The translations under genes were made by a program, and so were the position numbers. This document shows, one piece after another, positions 15,378 through 23,515 of a DNA stretch of 27,818 nucleotides. The notes under the pieces were generated by a model. It saw only the letters and a program-made list of their open reading frames with translations, was not told the origin of the DNA and did no database searches. Positions within the stretch are counted from its first letter, which is position 1, and each line of letters starts with the position of its first letter. The DNA comes from CAZGTQ01 sp964528575. GTDB taxonomy: Bacteria; Planctomycetota; UBA1135; GCA-002686595. The stretch is from contig CAZGTQ010000445.1 in NCBI GenBank assembly GCA_964528575.1, forward strand, positions 1 to 27,818, written 5' to 3'.

Positions 15378-16075
15378 TTCCCGAACCCTTGCTCGGAGGC
15401 AACCGGACCGGCATCGCGCTCGCGCCCGAGCGGGCCGACGAGATGGTGCACGGCTTCGACGAGTTCGAGCCGACGTCGCACACGGGCGAGCGCGAGCTCG
15501 CCGAGATGCACGTGCGCGAGGCGCAGGACGCGCCGTCGCTCGGCTCGCTCCCAGAGCCGAAGAAGGGCGGCAAGATGGACTCGAAGGACGCGACCCACGC
15601 CGTGCTGATGGACAAGCTCGGCGAGCGGCTCGCGTTCGAGCGCACCGGCGCGCGGCTCTACGAGGCGATGCTCGCCAAGCTCGACGCGCACGGCACGTTC
15701 GACGGCGGCCCGACCCGCGAGCAGCTCGACGACATCCGCGCGGAGGAGCGCTCGCACTTCGAGATGCTGACGAAGTGCATCACCCAGCTCGGCGGCGACC
15801 CGACCGCGGTGACGCCGTCGGCGGACCTCGCCGGCGTGTCCTCGTCGGGCATCGCGAAGGTGATCTGCGACCCGCGCACGGACGTCGTCCAGTGCCTCGA
15901 CGCGCTCTTGGTGGCGGAGCTCACCGACAACGCCGGGTGGGAGACGCTGATCGAGCTCGCGCACGAGGCCGGCCAGGACGAGATCGTCCCGCGGTTCCAG
16001 AAGGCGCTCGATCGGGAGGAGGAGCACCTCGAGGAGGTGAAGAGCTGGCTGCAAGCGGGGCTGGGACTGCCCTGA
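15374..16075 (+). CDS. Ferritin-like diiron-type protein, 233 residues
   Basis: Residues 70-230 form a four-helix bundle with a complete set of candidate diiron ligands: E89 (LAFERTGARLYEAM), E125xxH128 (AEERSHFEML), E182 (VAELTDNAGWE) and E215xxH218 (REEEHLEEVK). This is the E, ExxH, E, ExxH pattern of the ferritin/rubrerythrin superfamily. The first 68 residues are a polar extension without clear structure; an internal methionine at residue 68 (KMDSKD) marks where the usual domain begins. The start is supported by an excellent AGGAGG and the ATGA overlap with the upstream gene. No signal peptide is visible, so it is cytoplasmic. It probably works with the preceding protein in iron handling or peroxide defence. 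Confidence 0.85.
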   Translation: MIPEPLLGGNRTGIALAPERADEMVHGFDEFEPTSHTGERELAEMHVREAQDAPSLGSLPEPKKGGKMDSKDATHAVLMDKLGERLAFERTGARLYEAMLAKLDAHGTFDGGPTREQLDDIRAEERSHFEMLTKCITQLGGDPTAVTPSADLAGVSSSGIAKVICDPRTDVVQCLDALLVAELTDNAGWETLIELAHEAGQDEIVPRFQKALDREEEHLEEVKSWLQAGLGLP

Positions 16076-16108
16076 AGCTCGAGCCACGCGGTAGGGCGCC
16101 CGGCGGGC

Positions 16109-16159
16109 CGAGCGACTCGGTCTGCCGGGCGACTTGGTCTGCCGGGCGATTTCGTCTCG
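16109..16159. repeat. Three 17-bp direct repeats upstream of a secreted-protein gene
   Basis: The units at 16109-16125, 16126-16142 and 16143-16159 are imperfect copies of CGGGCGACTTGGTCTGC. They lie between the ferritin-like gene and the start at 16241. They are non-coding, and their function is not evident. They could be operator sites or a remnant of slippage. Confidence 0.7.
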
Positions 16160-16240
16160 GCACCGCCGCCGCGGCTGGCGCGCCTCTTGCACGGCGTCGG
16201 GGCGTTGCTCGCGACCGGCCCTCGGAAAGAAGACAAGACG

Positions 16241-16864
16241 ATGAAGAACCGAACGCTCCTGTTCTCCGCGGCCCCCGTCCTCGCCCTCGGGGCCGTCCTG
16301 GCGACGGTCCAGGCGGGTCAGGACCCGCGCGAAGCGGGCGCCCCCCGCTCGGCGACCGACGAGATCCTGGAGAACTGGCCCGACGCGTCGCGCAAGGCCG
16401 CACGGGCGACGATCGACCAGTACGGGGCGCCGCAGGGCGTCACGCCGACGATGCTGATCTGGAACGCCAACGGCCCGTGGACGCAGACGATCGTGTGGCG
16501 TGACCCGGTGCGCCACAACTTCCCGGTCCCGCACGAGGACGTGCTGGAGCAGACGATCGGCTACCGCGTGCCCGCGGAGTACTTCGACGACCTCGCGCAC
16601 TTCGACGGCAGCATCATCTGCGAGCGCACGAAGGGCGTCACGTCGGCGCGCTGCGACAAGGAAGCGATGAACTTCCTCGCGCTCAACATCGCCCACGACA
16701 TCGTCGAGGGCAAGATCGACGTCGACGACGCGCGCGAGCGCTACGCCGAGCTCGTGAAGCGCTTCCAGAACGACGACAAGGACCCCTACACCCAGAAGCT
16801 GAACTTCCGCCCGCAGCCGAACCTCGGCGACCCCGACGAGGCACTCCTGCGGGAGAAGAAGTAG
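16241..16864 (+). CDS. Secreted protein of unknown function
   Basis: The protein has 207 residues. The signal peptide is clear (MKNRTLLFSAAPVLALGAVLATVQAG, cleavage near residue 25). The mature domain is soluble and mixed alpha/beta, with GVTPTMLIWNANGPWTQTIVWRD and a pair of cysteines (about 128 and 137) in SIICERTKGVTSARCDKE. The conserved-looking segment AMNFLALNIAHDIVEGK is helical. I do not recognise the family. An upstream in-frame codon exists at 16187, but the signal peptide fixes the ATG at 16241; the Shine-Dalgarno is weak (GGAAAGAAGA). It follows the ferritin-like pair by 165 bases and is convergent with the efflux operon. Confidence 0.75.
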   Translation: MKNRTLLFSAAPVLALGAVLATVQAGQDPREAGAPRSATDEILENWPDASRKAARATIDQYGAPQGVTPTMLIWNANGPWTQTIVWRDPVRHNFPVPHEDVLEQTIGYRVPAEYFDDLAHFDGSIICERTKGVTSARCDKEAMNFLALNIAHDIVEGKIDVDDARERYAELVKRFQNDDKDPYTQKLNFRPQPNLGDPDEALLREKK

Positions 16865-16872
16865 CAAGCGGC

Positions 16873-16890
16873 CGCTCGGAGGGCCGAGCG
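16873..16890. terminator. Small hairpin between convergent genes
   Basis: CGCTCGG (16873-16879) pairs with CCGAGCG (16884-16890) around a 4-base loop, a few bases after the stop at 16864. There is no T-run. It may serve both convergent transcripts. Confidence 0.35.
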
Positions 16891-16984
16891 ACCGGGGCTG
16901 AACCGGCCGGCGGATCGCGCGTAGGACCGAGGTCGATGGGCACCTCGACCGCCGCGCGATCCTCTGCGCCGTTGCGTGCGCCGG

Positions 16985-19900
16985 TCACTCGCGGCCGTGC
17001 GCCAGCCGCTGCGACAGGCTCGGGATCACGAGCAGCGTCAGGAAGAACGAGCCGACGAGCCCGCCGATCACGACGGTCGCGAGCGGGCGCTGGACCTCCG
17101 CTCCCGCCGACGTCGCCAGCGCCATCGGCAGGAAGCCGATCACGTCGGTCAGCGCCGTCATGAGCACCGGCCGCAGGCGCATCCGGCCCGCGTCGATCGC
17201 GGCCTCGCGCGGGTCGGCGCCCTCGCGGCGGCGGCGCAGCACGTGCTCGACGAGCACGACGCCGTTCATCACGGCGACGCCGAACAGCGCGATGAAGCCG
17301 ACGCCCGCCGAGATCGAGAAGGGGTAGTCGCGCAGCGTGAGCGCGACGATGCCGCCCGAGGCGGCGAGCGGCAGGTTGAGGTAGATCAGAGCGGCGAAGC
17401 GCCCCGATCCGAACGCCGTGTACAGCATCACGAAGATCAGGAGCAGCGCGATCGGGACGAGGAACGCGAGGCGGCCCGTCGCCGCCTGCAGGTTCTCGAA
17501 CTGGCCGCCCCATTCGATCGACCAGCCGGGCGGGAGCTCGACCTCGGCCTCCACCGCGGCGCGTGCCTCGGCGACCGCCGACGCGAGATCGCGGCCGCGC
17601 ACGTTGGCCTCGACCGTGATCTTGCGCTGGATCCTCTCGCGGCTGATCTGCGCCGGACCGGTCGCGATGCGCACGTCCGCGAGCTGTCCCAGCGGCACCC
17701 ACGGCGCCGGGCCGCCGTCGGCGCGGCTCAGCGCGACGGGCAGGTTGCGCAGCGACTCGAGGTCGTCGCGCACCGCCGAGTCGAACCGCGCCTGGATCGT
17801 GAAGCGCCGCTGGCCGTCGACGACCGTGCCGACCGGACGGCCCCCGATCGTCTCGACGACGTCGAGCACGTCCTCGGCGTTGAGCCCCAGGCGCGCGATC
17901 GCGCGGCGGTCGACGTCGACGGTGAGCGTGGGGAGCCCGAGGATCTGCTCCGCCTTGACCTCCTCCATGCCTTCGATGCGCCGCACGACCGCGGCGACCT
18001 CGTCCGCGACGCGACGCATGTCGTCGAGCGAGCCTCCACCCGCGTAGATCTGGATCCCGACGTCGGAGCGCACGCCGCTGATCAGCTCTGCGACGCGCAG
18101 CTCGATCGGCTGCGAGAAGCTGAACATCACGCCGGGGAAGCGCTCCTCGAGCGCCTCGTTCAGCGCCGCGACGAGCTCCTCCTTCGTCTCGAAGCGCCAC
18201 GTGTCGGGCGGCCGCAGCATCAGGTACGTGTCGCTGATCTCGACGCCCATCGGGTCGGTCGCGATCTCCGCGCGGCCGGTGCGCGAGACCGCCGTCTCGA
18301 CCTCGGGGAACTCCATCACGAGCTTCTCGACGTCCGTGCTGATCCGGTTCGACGTCTCGAGCGCGATGCTCGGCAGCCGCCAGATCTGCATCGCGATCGC
18401 GCCCTCGTCCAGCCGCGGCATGAACTCGGCGCCGAGCGAGGGGACGAGCATCAGGCTCGCGAGGAACGCGGCGCCGGCGACGGCCGCTGTCCGCCCCGGC
18501 CGCGCGACAGTCTTCTGCAGCGCCGGCTCGTACACGCGTTTCGCGAGGCGGTACAGCAGCGGCTCCGTCGCGCGCACCCGCTTCAAGAAGAACGACGCGA
18601 GCACCGGCATCAGCGTCAGCGCGCACACGAGCGAGCCGGCCATCGCGAAGACGACCGTCAGCGCCATCGGGCGGAACATCTTGCCCTCGATGCCGCGGAG
18701 CGCGAGCACGGGCAGATAGACGAGCGTGATGATGCCGACGGCGAAGACGACCGGCCGCGCGACCTCGTGGCATGCGCGGCGGACCTTCTCGAGGTGCGGC
18801 GTCGCGCGGTCGTCGCGGCGCAGGTGCAGGTGCCGCACGACGTTCTCGACCATCACGATCGAGCCGTCGACGATGATCCCGAAGTCGACGGCGCCGAGCG
18901 ACATCAGGTTGCCCGACACGCCGAAGCGCTCCATCGCGGTCACCGCGACGAGCATCGAGATCGGGATCGACGCCGCGACGATCAGCCCGCCGCGCAGGCT
19001 GCCGAGCAGGAGCAGCAGGACGAGCACGACGAGGAGCCCGCCCTCGACGAGGTTCGTGATCACCGTCCGGATCGTGCTGTTCACCAGGTCCGTGCGGTTG
19101 TAGTAGGTGTCGATCGTCACGCCCTCGGGCAGCGTCCGCTCGATCTCCTGCACCTTGCGGTGGACGTCCTCGGCGACCTCGCGCGAGCTCGCGCCCATCA
19201 GCATCATCACGATGCCGACGACCGCCTCGCCTTCGCCGTCGCGCGTCACGGCGCCCTGGCGGATCATCGGCTGGAGCTCGACGCGGCCGAGGTTCTCGAG
19301 GTACACGGGCGTGCCGCGCGCGTCCTTCGCGACGACGATCTTCGCCAGGTCGTCGAGGTCCTCGACGAGCCCCTCGCCGCGCACGAGGTACTGCTCGTCG
19401 GCGTGCGCGATGTAGCCGCCGCCGACGTTGCGGTTGTTGCCCTCGATCGCCTCGAAGACCTGGCGCACCGAGAGGCCGTGCGAGGTGAGCTTCTTCGGCT
19501 CGAGCGTCACCTGGTACGTCGCGAGCTGACCGCCGAACGAGTTGACCTCGACGACGCCCGGCACCGTGCGGAGCTGGTGGCCCACGACCCAGTCGAGCAG
19601 CGTGCGCAGCTCCATGGGCGAGTAGCCCTCGCCGCGCAGCTCGAACTGGTAGATCTCGCCGAGCCCCGTCGAGATCGGTCCCATCTCGGGCTCGCCGTAG
19701 CCCGCGGGGATCGCGTCGCGCGCCCGGGCGAGCCGCTCCGCGACGAGCTGCCGCGCCCGGTAGACGTCCGTGTCCTCGTCGAACACGACCGTGACGACCG
19801 AGAGCCCGAACTTCGACACGGAGCGGATCTCGTCGACGCTCGGGAGCCCGCTCAGCGCCGACTCGACGGGGAACGTGATGAAGGACTCGACCTCCTGCGG

Positions 19901-20071
19901 CGCGAGGCCGGGGCTGTTCGTCAGCACCTGGACCTGGACGTTCGTCACGTCCGGCACCGCGTCGATCGGCAGCTCGCGCATCGCGCGCAAGCCGAGCGCG
20001 GCGGCGAGGAGCCAGAGCACCACGACGAGGAAGCGGTGCTCGAGCGAGAAGTCGACGATGCGTCCGATCAT
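16985..20071 (-). CDS. czcA: CzcA-like heavy-metal efflux RND transporter
   Basis: The protein has 1028 residues, the normal length for the HME subfamily of RND pumps. The N-terminus (MIGRIVDFSLEHRFLVVVLW) is followed by the porter domain, the TM cluster with the proton-relay motif DFGIIVDGSIVMVEN (D396 and D402), a second porter domain and a final cluster ending LVIPSLSQRLAHGRE. The D-F-G-x-x-V-D-G form is that of Co/Zn/Cd/Ni-type pumps; CusA Cu/Ag pumps have a different motif here. It therefore probably drives divalent cations from periplasm or cytoplasm to the outside, powered by protons, with the CzcB- and CzcC-like proteins encoded just upstream. Start 20071 is preceded by GAGGCGGAAG and lies 14 bases after the czcB stop. 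Metal specificity is inferred from the motif only. Confidence 0.95.
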   Translation of the reverse strand: MIGRIVDFSLEHRFLVVVLWLLAAALGLRAMRELPIDAVPDVTNVQVQVLTNSPGLAPQEVESFITFPVESALSGLPSVDEIRSVSKFGLSVVTVVFDEDTDVYRARQLVAERLARARDAIPAGYGEPEMGPISTGLGEIYQFELRGEGYSPMELRTLLDWVVGHQLRTVPGVVEVNSFGGQLATYQVTLEPKKLTSHGLSVRQVFEAIEGNNRNVGGGYIAHADEQYLVRGEGLVEDLDDLAKIVVAKDARGTPVYLENLGRVELQPMIRQGAVTRDGEGEAVVGIVMMLMGASSREVAEDVHRKVQEIERTLPEGVTIDTYYNRTDLVNSTIRTVITNLVEGGLLVVLVLLLLLGSLRGGLIVAASIPISMLVAVTAMERFGVSGNLMSLGAVDFGIIVDGSIVMVENVVRHLHLRRDDRATPHLEKVRRACHEVARPVVFAVGIITLVYLPVLALRGIEGKMFRPMALTVVFAMAGSLVCALTLMPVLASFFLKRVRATEPLLYRLAKRVYEPALQKTVARPGRTAAVAGAAFLASLMLVPSLGAEFMPRLDEGAIAMQIWRLPSIALETSNRISTDVEKLVMEFPEVETAVSRTGRAEIATDPMGVEISDTYLMLRPPDTWRFETKEELVAALNEALEERFPGVMFSFSQPIELRVAELISGVRSDVGIQIYAGGGSLDDMRRVADEVAAVVRRIEGMEEVKAEQILGLPTLTVDVDRRAIARLGLNAEDVLDVVETIGGRPVGTVVDGQRRFTIQARFDSAVRDDLESLRNLPVALSRADGGPAPWVPLGQLADVRIATGPAQISRERIQRKITVEANVRGRDLASAVAEARAAVEAEVELPPGWSIEWGGQFENLQAATGRLAFLVPIALLLIFVMLYTAFGSGRFAALIYLNLPLAASGGIVALTLRDYPFSISAGVGFIALFGVAVMNGVVLVEHVLRRRREGADPREAAIDAGRMRLRPVLMTALTDVIGFLPMALATSAGAEVQRPLATVVIGGLVGSFFLTLLVIPSLSQRLAHGRE

Positions 20072-20085
20072 TGCGCGCTTCCGCC

Positions 20086-21510
20086 TCAGTGACTGTGTCC
20101 GCCGCCGAGCTCGCCCTCGCGCAGCGCCGACTTGAGATGGAACGTGCCCGCGACCGCGACGTCGTCGCCGGGCTCGACGCCGGCGAGCACCTCGACCGCC
20201 TCGCCCGACGGGGGGCCGAGCTCGACCGCGCGCCGCTCGAACCTCCCCGGCGCGACGCGGACGAATACGTAGTCGCCGTCGTCCTCGTGCACGATCGCGT
20301 CCTCGGGCAGCACGACGCGCGCGCGTTCGCGCGCGACGACGAGGTCGACGCTGCCGAACATCCCCGGCCGCAACGGGTACGGCTCGGGCCAGCCGGCCAG
20401 CGTCGGGTTCTCGAGCTCGACGCGCACGCCGAGCGCGCGGCTGCGTGGGTCGACCTCGTGGCCGACGAGCGTCACGACGCCCTCGAAGACGCGCCCGGGG
20501 AACGCGTCGAGGTGCACGCGCGCCTCCTGGCCGGTCCGCACCGACTGGAGCTGCTCCTCGAACGCGGACGCGACGATCCACACGCGCGACAGGTCCTCGA
20601 GCGTGAACAGCTTCGTCTGCGAGTCGACGTACTCGCCGGTCGTGATGTGCCGGCCCGCGACGATCCCGCCGCGCGCCGCGCGGATCTCGTAGGCGCCGGA
20701 GAGCAACGGCGAGCCCGGCTCGAGCTCCGCGAGCCGCTCGGGCGCGACGCCGAGCGCGCCGAGCGCGTTGCGTGCGGAGTCCTCCAGGATGCGCCGCTCG
20801 GTCAGCTCGACCTCGAGCGCGAGCAGCCGCGCGTCGCGTTCCGCGCGCAGGTCGGTCAGCTCGCGCTCCTTCTCGAGCTCGGCCGCGCGCAGCGTCCGCT
20901 CCGCCTCGAGGAGCGGCCGGATCGTCGACACCGCCTGCGCCTGGAGCTCCTCCTCGCGCTCGTAGATCTTGCGGCTGACCTCGACCGCGCCGTCGAGGAC
21001 GCGCTCGGCCGCCTCGAGCCGGCCCTGGTACAGCTCGCCCTCGCGCCGCAGCGTCGTCTCCGCCGCCTCGACCATCGCGCGCGCGCGCACGAACGCCGCG
21101 ACGGAGTTGCCCAGATCGACCGAGTCGATCAAGCAGAGCAGCTCGCCCGCCGCGACGTCCTGTCCGAGCTGCGCGTGGATCGAGCGCACGATCCCCGGCG
21201 CCTTCGGATTGATGTGCGTGACGCCGTCCGCGTCCGCAGCGACGACCGCCGGCAGCATCAGCAGGCGCAACAGCTCGCCGGGCGCGGCGGTCGCGACGCG
21301 CAGCCCTGCCGCCTCGGCCTGCGCCGCGGTCAGCTCGACGACGTCGTGTTCGTCGTCGCCGTGCTCGTCGTCGCCGTGCGCGTCCTCGTCGTGCGCGTCA
21401 TCCATCTCGCCCGCTCCGTGCGGCGCGTGCCCGCCGTCCGAGCACGCGCCGACCAGCGCGACGAGCGCGACGAGCGCGCCAGCGACGAACGGTCCGTTCG
21501 ACTTCTTCAT
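20086..21510 (-). CDS. czcB: CzcB-like periplasmic adaptor (membrane-fusion) lipoprotein with His-rich N-terminus
   Basis: The protein has 474 residues. A lipobox (LVGAC, Cys23) anchors it to the membrane. Residues 28-55 are a histidine/aspartate-rich segment with six histidines in repeats like DAHGDDEHGDDEH, a likely metal-binding region. Next come a lipoyl-type half (APGIVRSIHAQLGQDVAAGELL), a long helical hairpin (about 125-260), the second lipoyl half (ARGGIVAGRHITTGEYVD) and a beta-barrel with membrane-proximal domain. The protein ends in GGGHSH. It links the RND pump to the outer-membrane channel. The start codon overlaps the czcC stop by four bases. An unusual GACGGA repeat supplies its Shine-Dalgarno. 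Confidence 0.92.
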   Translation of the reverse strand: MKKSNGPFVAGALVALVALVGACSDGGHAPHGAGEMDDAHDEDAHGDDEHGDDEHDVVELTAAQAEAAGLRVATAAPGELLRLLMLPAVVAADADGVTHINPKAPGIVRSIHAQLGQDVAAGELLCLIDSVDLGNSVAAFVRARAMVEAAETTLRREGELYQGRLEAAERVLDGAVEVSRKIYEREEELQAQAVSTIRPLLEAERTLRAAELEKERELTDLRAERDARLLALEVELTERRILEDSARNALGALGVAPERLAELEPGSPLLSGAYEIRAARGGIVAGRHITTGEYVDSQTKLFTLEDLSRVWIVASAFEEQLQSVRTGQEARVHLDAFPGRVFEGVVTLVGHEVDPRSRALGVRVELENPTLAGWPEPYPLRPGMFGSVDLVVARERARVVLPEDAIVHEDDGDYVFVRVAPGRFERRAVELGPPSGEAVEVLAGVEPGDDVAVAGTFHLKSALREGELGGGHSH

Positions 21511-22877
21511 CGGTCCGTCTCCGTCTCCGTCTCCGTCATCACGCCCGCGCCGAGCAGCGCTCCGCTCGCCGCCAGGAGTCGCCAGCGGTCGCGCCGCAGC
21601 TCGGCTCGCGCCTCGGTCGTGCGCGTGCGCGCGTCGACGAGTGCGCGCTGCAGCGTCAGGATCTCGAGCAGCGTCACCTCGCCCGCGTCGAACGAATCGC
21701 CGGCCAGTCGCAGGCTCTCCTCCGCGTTCGGCAAGAGCTCCGACTCGAGGAACGCGACCTCGCGCCGCGCCGACTCGAGCGCGAGCGAAGCCGCGTGCAC
21801 CTCGCTGCGCACGCCGTGCACGCGCGCCTCGAGCTCGCTCTGCAGCGCCGCGCGGCGCGCCTTCGCCGTCTCGATCGCGGGCCGGCCCCAGCGCGTGAAG
21901 AACCCCGGGACGATCGCGATGCCGGTCCCGATCGACACGAGCGGGAGCTGCCGCGCGACCGCGAGCCGCACGTCGTCCTCCGCGGCGGCGTACGCCGCGA
22001 GCGACGCCGCGAGGTCGGGCCGCCGCGCGAGCGCGCGCTCGACGAGCGCGTCGGCGTCCGCCGCAGCCTCGAGCTCGCCGTCGGCACCTGTCGCAGGGAC
22101 GACCGGCACGTCGGCGCGCGGCGGGAGCCCCAGCAGCGCGTTCAGCCGCTGCCGCGCGCCCGCGAGCTCCCCCTCGAGCCGCACGCGCCGCGCCTCGATC
22201 GAGAGCACGTCGCCGCGCGCGAGATTCGCGTCGATCGCGGTCGCGGCGCCCACGCTGCGCGCGCGCTCGAAGTACGCGCGCGTCGTCTCGACGACCCGCA
22301 CGAGGCGCTCGTTCTCCTCGAGCAGCTCATGCGCCTCGAGCACGTCCTCGCACGCGACGTACACGTCGAGCGCGAGGCTCCACTCCGCCGCGAGCACGCG
22401 GCGCCGCGCCTCTTCTGCGCGCCAACCCGCGGCGTCCTCGCGCGCGTCGAGCTCGCCGGGCCGCGGCAGCGGGATCGACAGGCTGAAGCCCGAGAGGAAG
22501 TCGACGCTCGACGCCGTGTCGTCGACGATCTGCGACGCGAGCGCGTCCATGCCGTCCCAGCCGATCTCGGGATCGGCGAGCAGCCCCGCTTCGACGAGCA
22601 GTGCACGCGCGACGCCGACCTCCGCGCGCGCCGCGCGCAGCGCCGGGTGGTGCGCGACGGCGAACGACGCGAGCTGGCCGGGCCCGGCGCCGTCGATCGG
22701 CGGCTCCCAGGCGACGGCCTCGAGGCTCGCGAGCATCGCGGACAGGTCGACCGGCGCCGGCTCGTACGCGACGCAGCCGGCGAGCGCGGGAGCGCACGCG
22801 AGCGCGGCGAGAGCGCCGCTCGCGCGGTCGTGTCGTGAGGCCGTGGGCCCGGGTGCACGGGCGGGACGTCGGGCCAT
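21507..22877 (-). CDS. czcC: CzcC-like outer-membrane efflux channel protein (TolC superfamily)
   Basis: The protein has 456 residues from the ATG at 22877; a GTG nine bases earlier is a weaker alternative. A lipobox (ALAGC, Cys35) follows a long arginine-rich N-terminus. The two internally repeated helical regions of the TolC/OEP family are visible, with typical phrases such as ARALLVEAGLLADPEIGWDG, RRPDLAASLAAYAAAEDDVRLA and DSFDAGEVTLLEILTLQRALVDA. It forms the outer-membrane duct of the efflux pump. The last residues TETETETDR are encoded by a hexanucleotide repeat. It is the second gene of the efflux operon and overlaps czcB. Confidence 0.9.
   Translation of the reverse strand: MARRPARAPGPTASRHDRASGALAALACAPALAGCVAYEPAPVDLSAMLASLEAVAWEPPIDGAGPGQLASFAVAHHPALRAARAEVGVARALLVEAGLLADPEIGWDGMDALASQIVDDTASSVDFLSGFSLSIPLPRPGELDAREDAAGWRAEEARRRVLAAEWSLALDVYVACEDVLEAHELLEENERLVRVVETTRAYFERARSVGAATAIDANLARGDVLSIEARRVRLEGELAGARQRLNALLGLPPRADVPVVPATGADGELEAAADADALVERALARRPDLAASLAAYAAAEDDVRLAVARQLPLVSIGTGIAIVPGFFTRWGRPAIETAKARRAALQSELEARVHGVRSEVHAASLALESARREVAFLESELLPNAEESLRLAGDSFDAGEVTLLEILTLQRALVDARTRTTEARAELRRDRWRLLAASGALLGAGVMTETETETDR
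21514..21537. repeat. Four copies of a hexanucleotide at the czcC/czcB junction
   Basis: On the plus strand TCCGTC is repeated four times; on the coding strand it reads GACGGA. It encodes the alternating Thr-Glu tail of the channel protein and at the same time provides repeated GGAG motifs just upstream of the czcB ATG (21510). Confidence 0.85.
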
Positions 22878-22993
22878 GGAGGGCACCTCTCGCTGCGGAA
22901 CGGGGGGCGCGGGAGCGCCGGACCGCCGGCGTCGCCGCGCTCGTCACGCGGGCGCCCGCACCGGGGCGACCCGCACGCGCCGAAGCGCGTCCG

Positions 22994-23410
22994 CTAGCAG
23001 CGCAGGACGGTGCCGCGCAGCCGCTCGAAGCGCGGCGAGACCGCCGGAGGGCGGGCGGTCACGCGCGCGAGCGCGCGTGGGGGAGCGCGGTGCGGACCGC
23101 AGTCGCGCGCGACGTCCGACGCGGGGGGCGGGCCGTCACCGACCGACGCCGCGGTCGCCTCGCGCAGGAACGCGATCTCGATGTCGGTGCAGGCGCCGCA
23201 GTCCGCGCCGCCGTGCGCTCCGGCGGGCGCGAGCGTCGGCGCCGGCCTCGCGTCGTCGTGCGCGCTCGCGTCGCAGCACGCGCTCCCGGCCGCCTCGACG
23301 ACGAGATGCCCGTCGGGCGCGACGCACAGCACGAGCCGCCCGCCGAGCCCCAGCAGCAAGAGCTGGGGCAAGAGGAGCAGGACGACGAGGGCGCGGCCGG
23401 ACGTGCGCAT
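22994..23410 (-). CDS. Small Cys/His-rich secreted protein at the head of the efflux operon
   Basis: The protein has 138 residues. The N-terminus is a long hydrophobic signal or anchor (ALVVLLLLPQLLLLGLGGRLVL). The mature part has seven cysteines, including C29 before a DGH motif (CVAPDGH), C45/C46, a CGACTDIEI motif (C71, C74) and a C-terminal Cys138. The order C-x-DGH, CC, CxxC-x-D recalls small proteins encoded beside CzcA-type pumps, for which I know no proven role. A periplasmic metal-binding or sensing function is inference. It lies 116 bases upstream of czcC on the same strand and is probably the first gene of the operon. No metal-responsive repressor gene is visible nearby. Confidence 0.7.
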   Translation of the reverse strand: MRTSGRALVVLLLLPQLLLLGLGGRLVLCVAPDGHLVVEAAGSACCDASAHDDARPAPTLAPAGAHGGADCGACTDIEIAFLREATAASVGDGPPPASDVARDCGPHRAPPRALARVTARPPAVSPRFERLRGTVLRC

Positions 23411-23515
23411 CGGACTGATGGATAGCTCGCGGGGATCGGCGCGTCAACCGCGGCGCCCCCGCATGCCTGTCGGCCGCGCACAGGCGCGGCCTGGAGCCGT
23501 TTCGCCGGTCCGCTC

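Noticed and set aside
16683..18773. 696-codon minus-strand frame within czcA
   Set aside because: It is out of frame with the clearly conserved RND transporter and rich in Arg/Ala.
16985..20071. Calling the RND pump CusA (copper/silver)
   Set aside because: The proton-relay motif has the DFGxxVDG form of divalent-cation pumps, not the CusA form.
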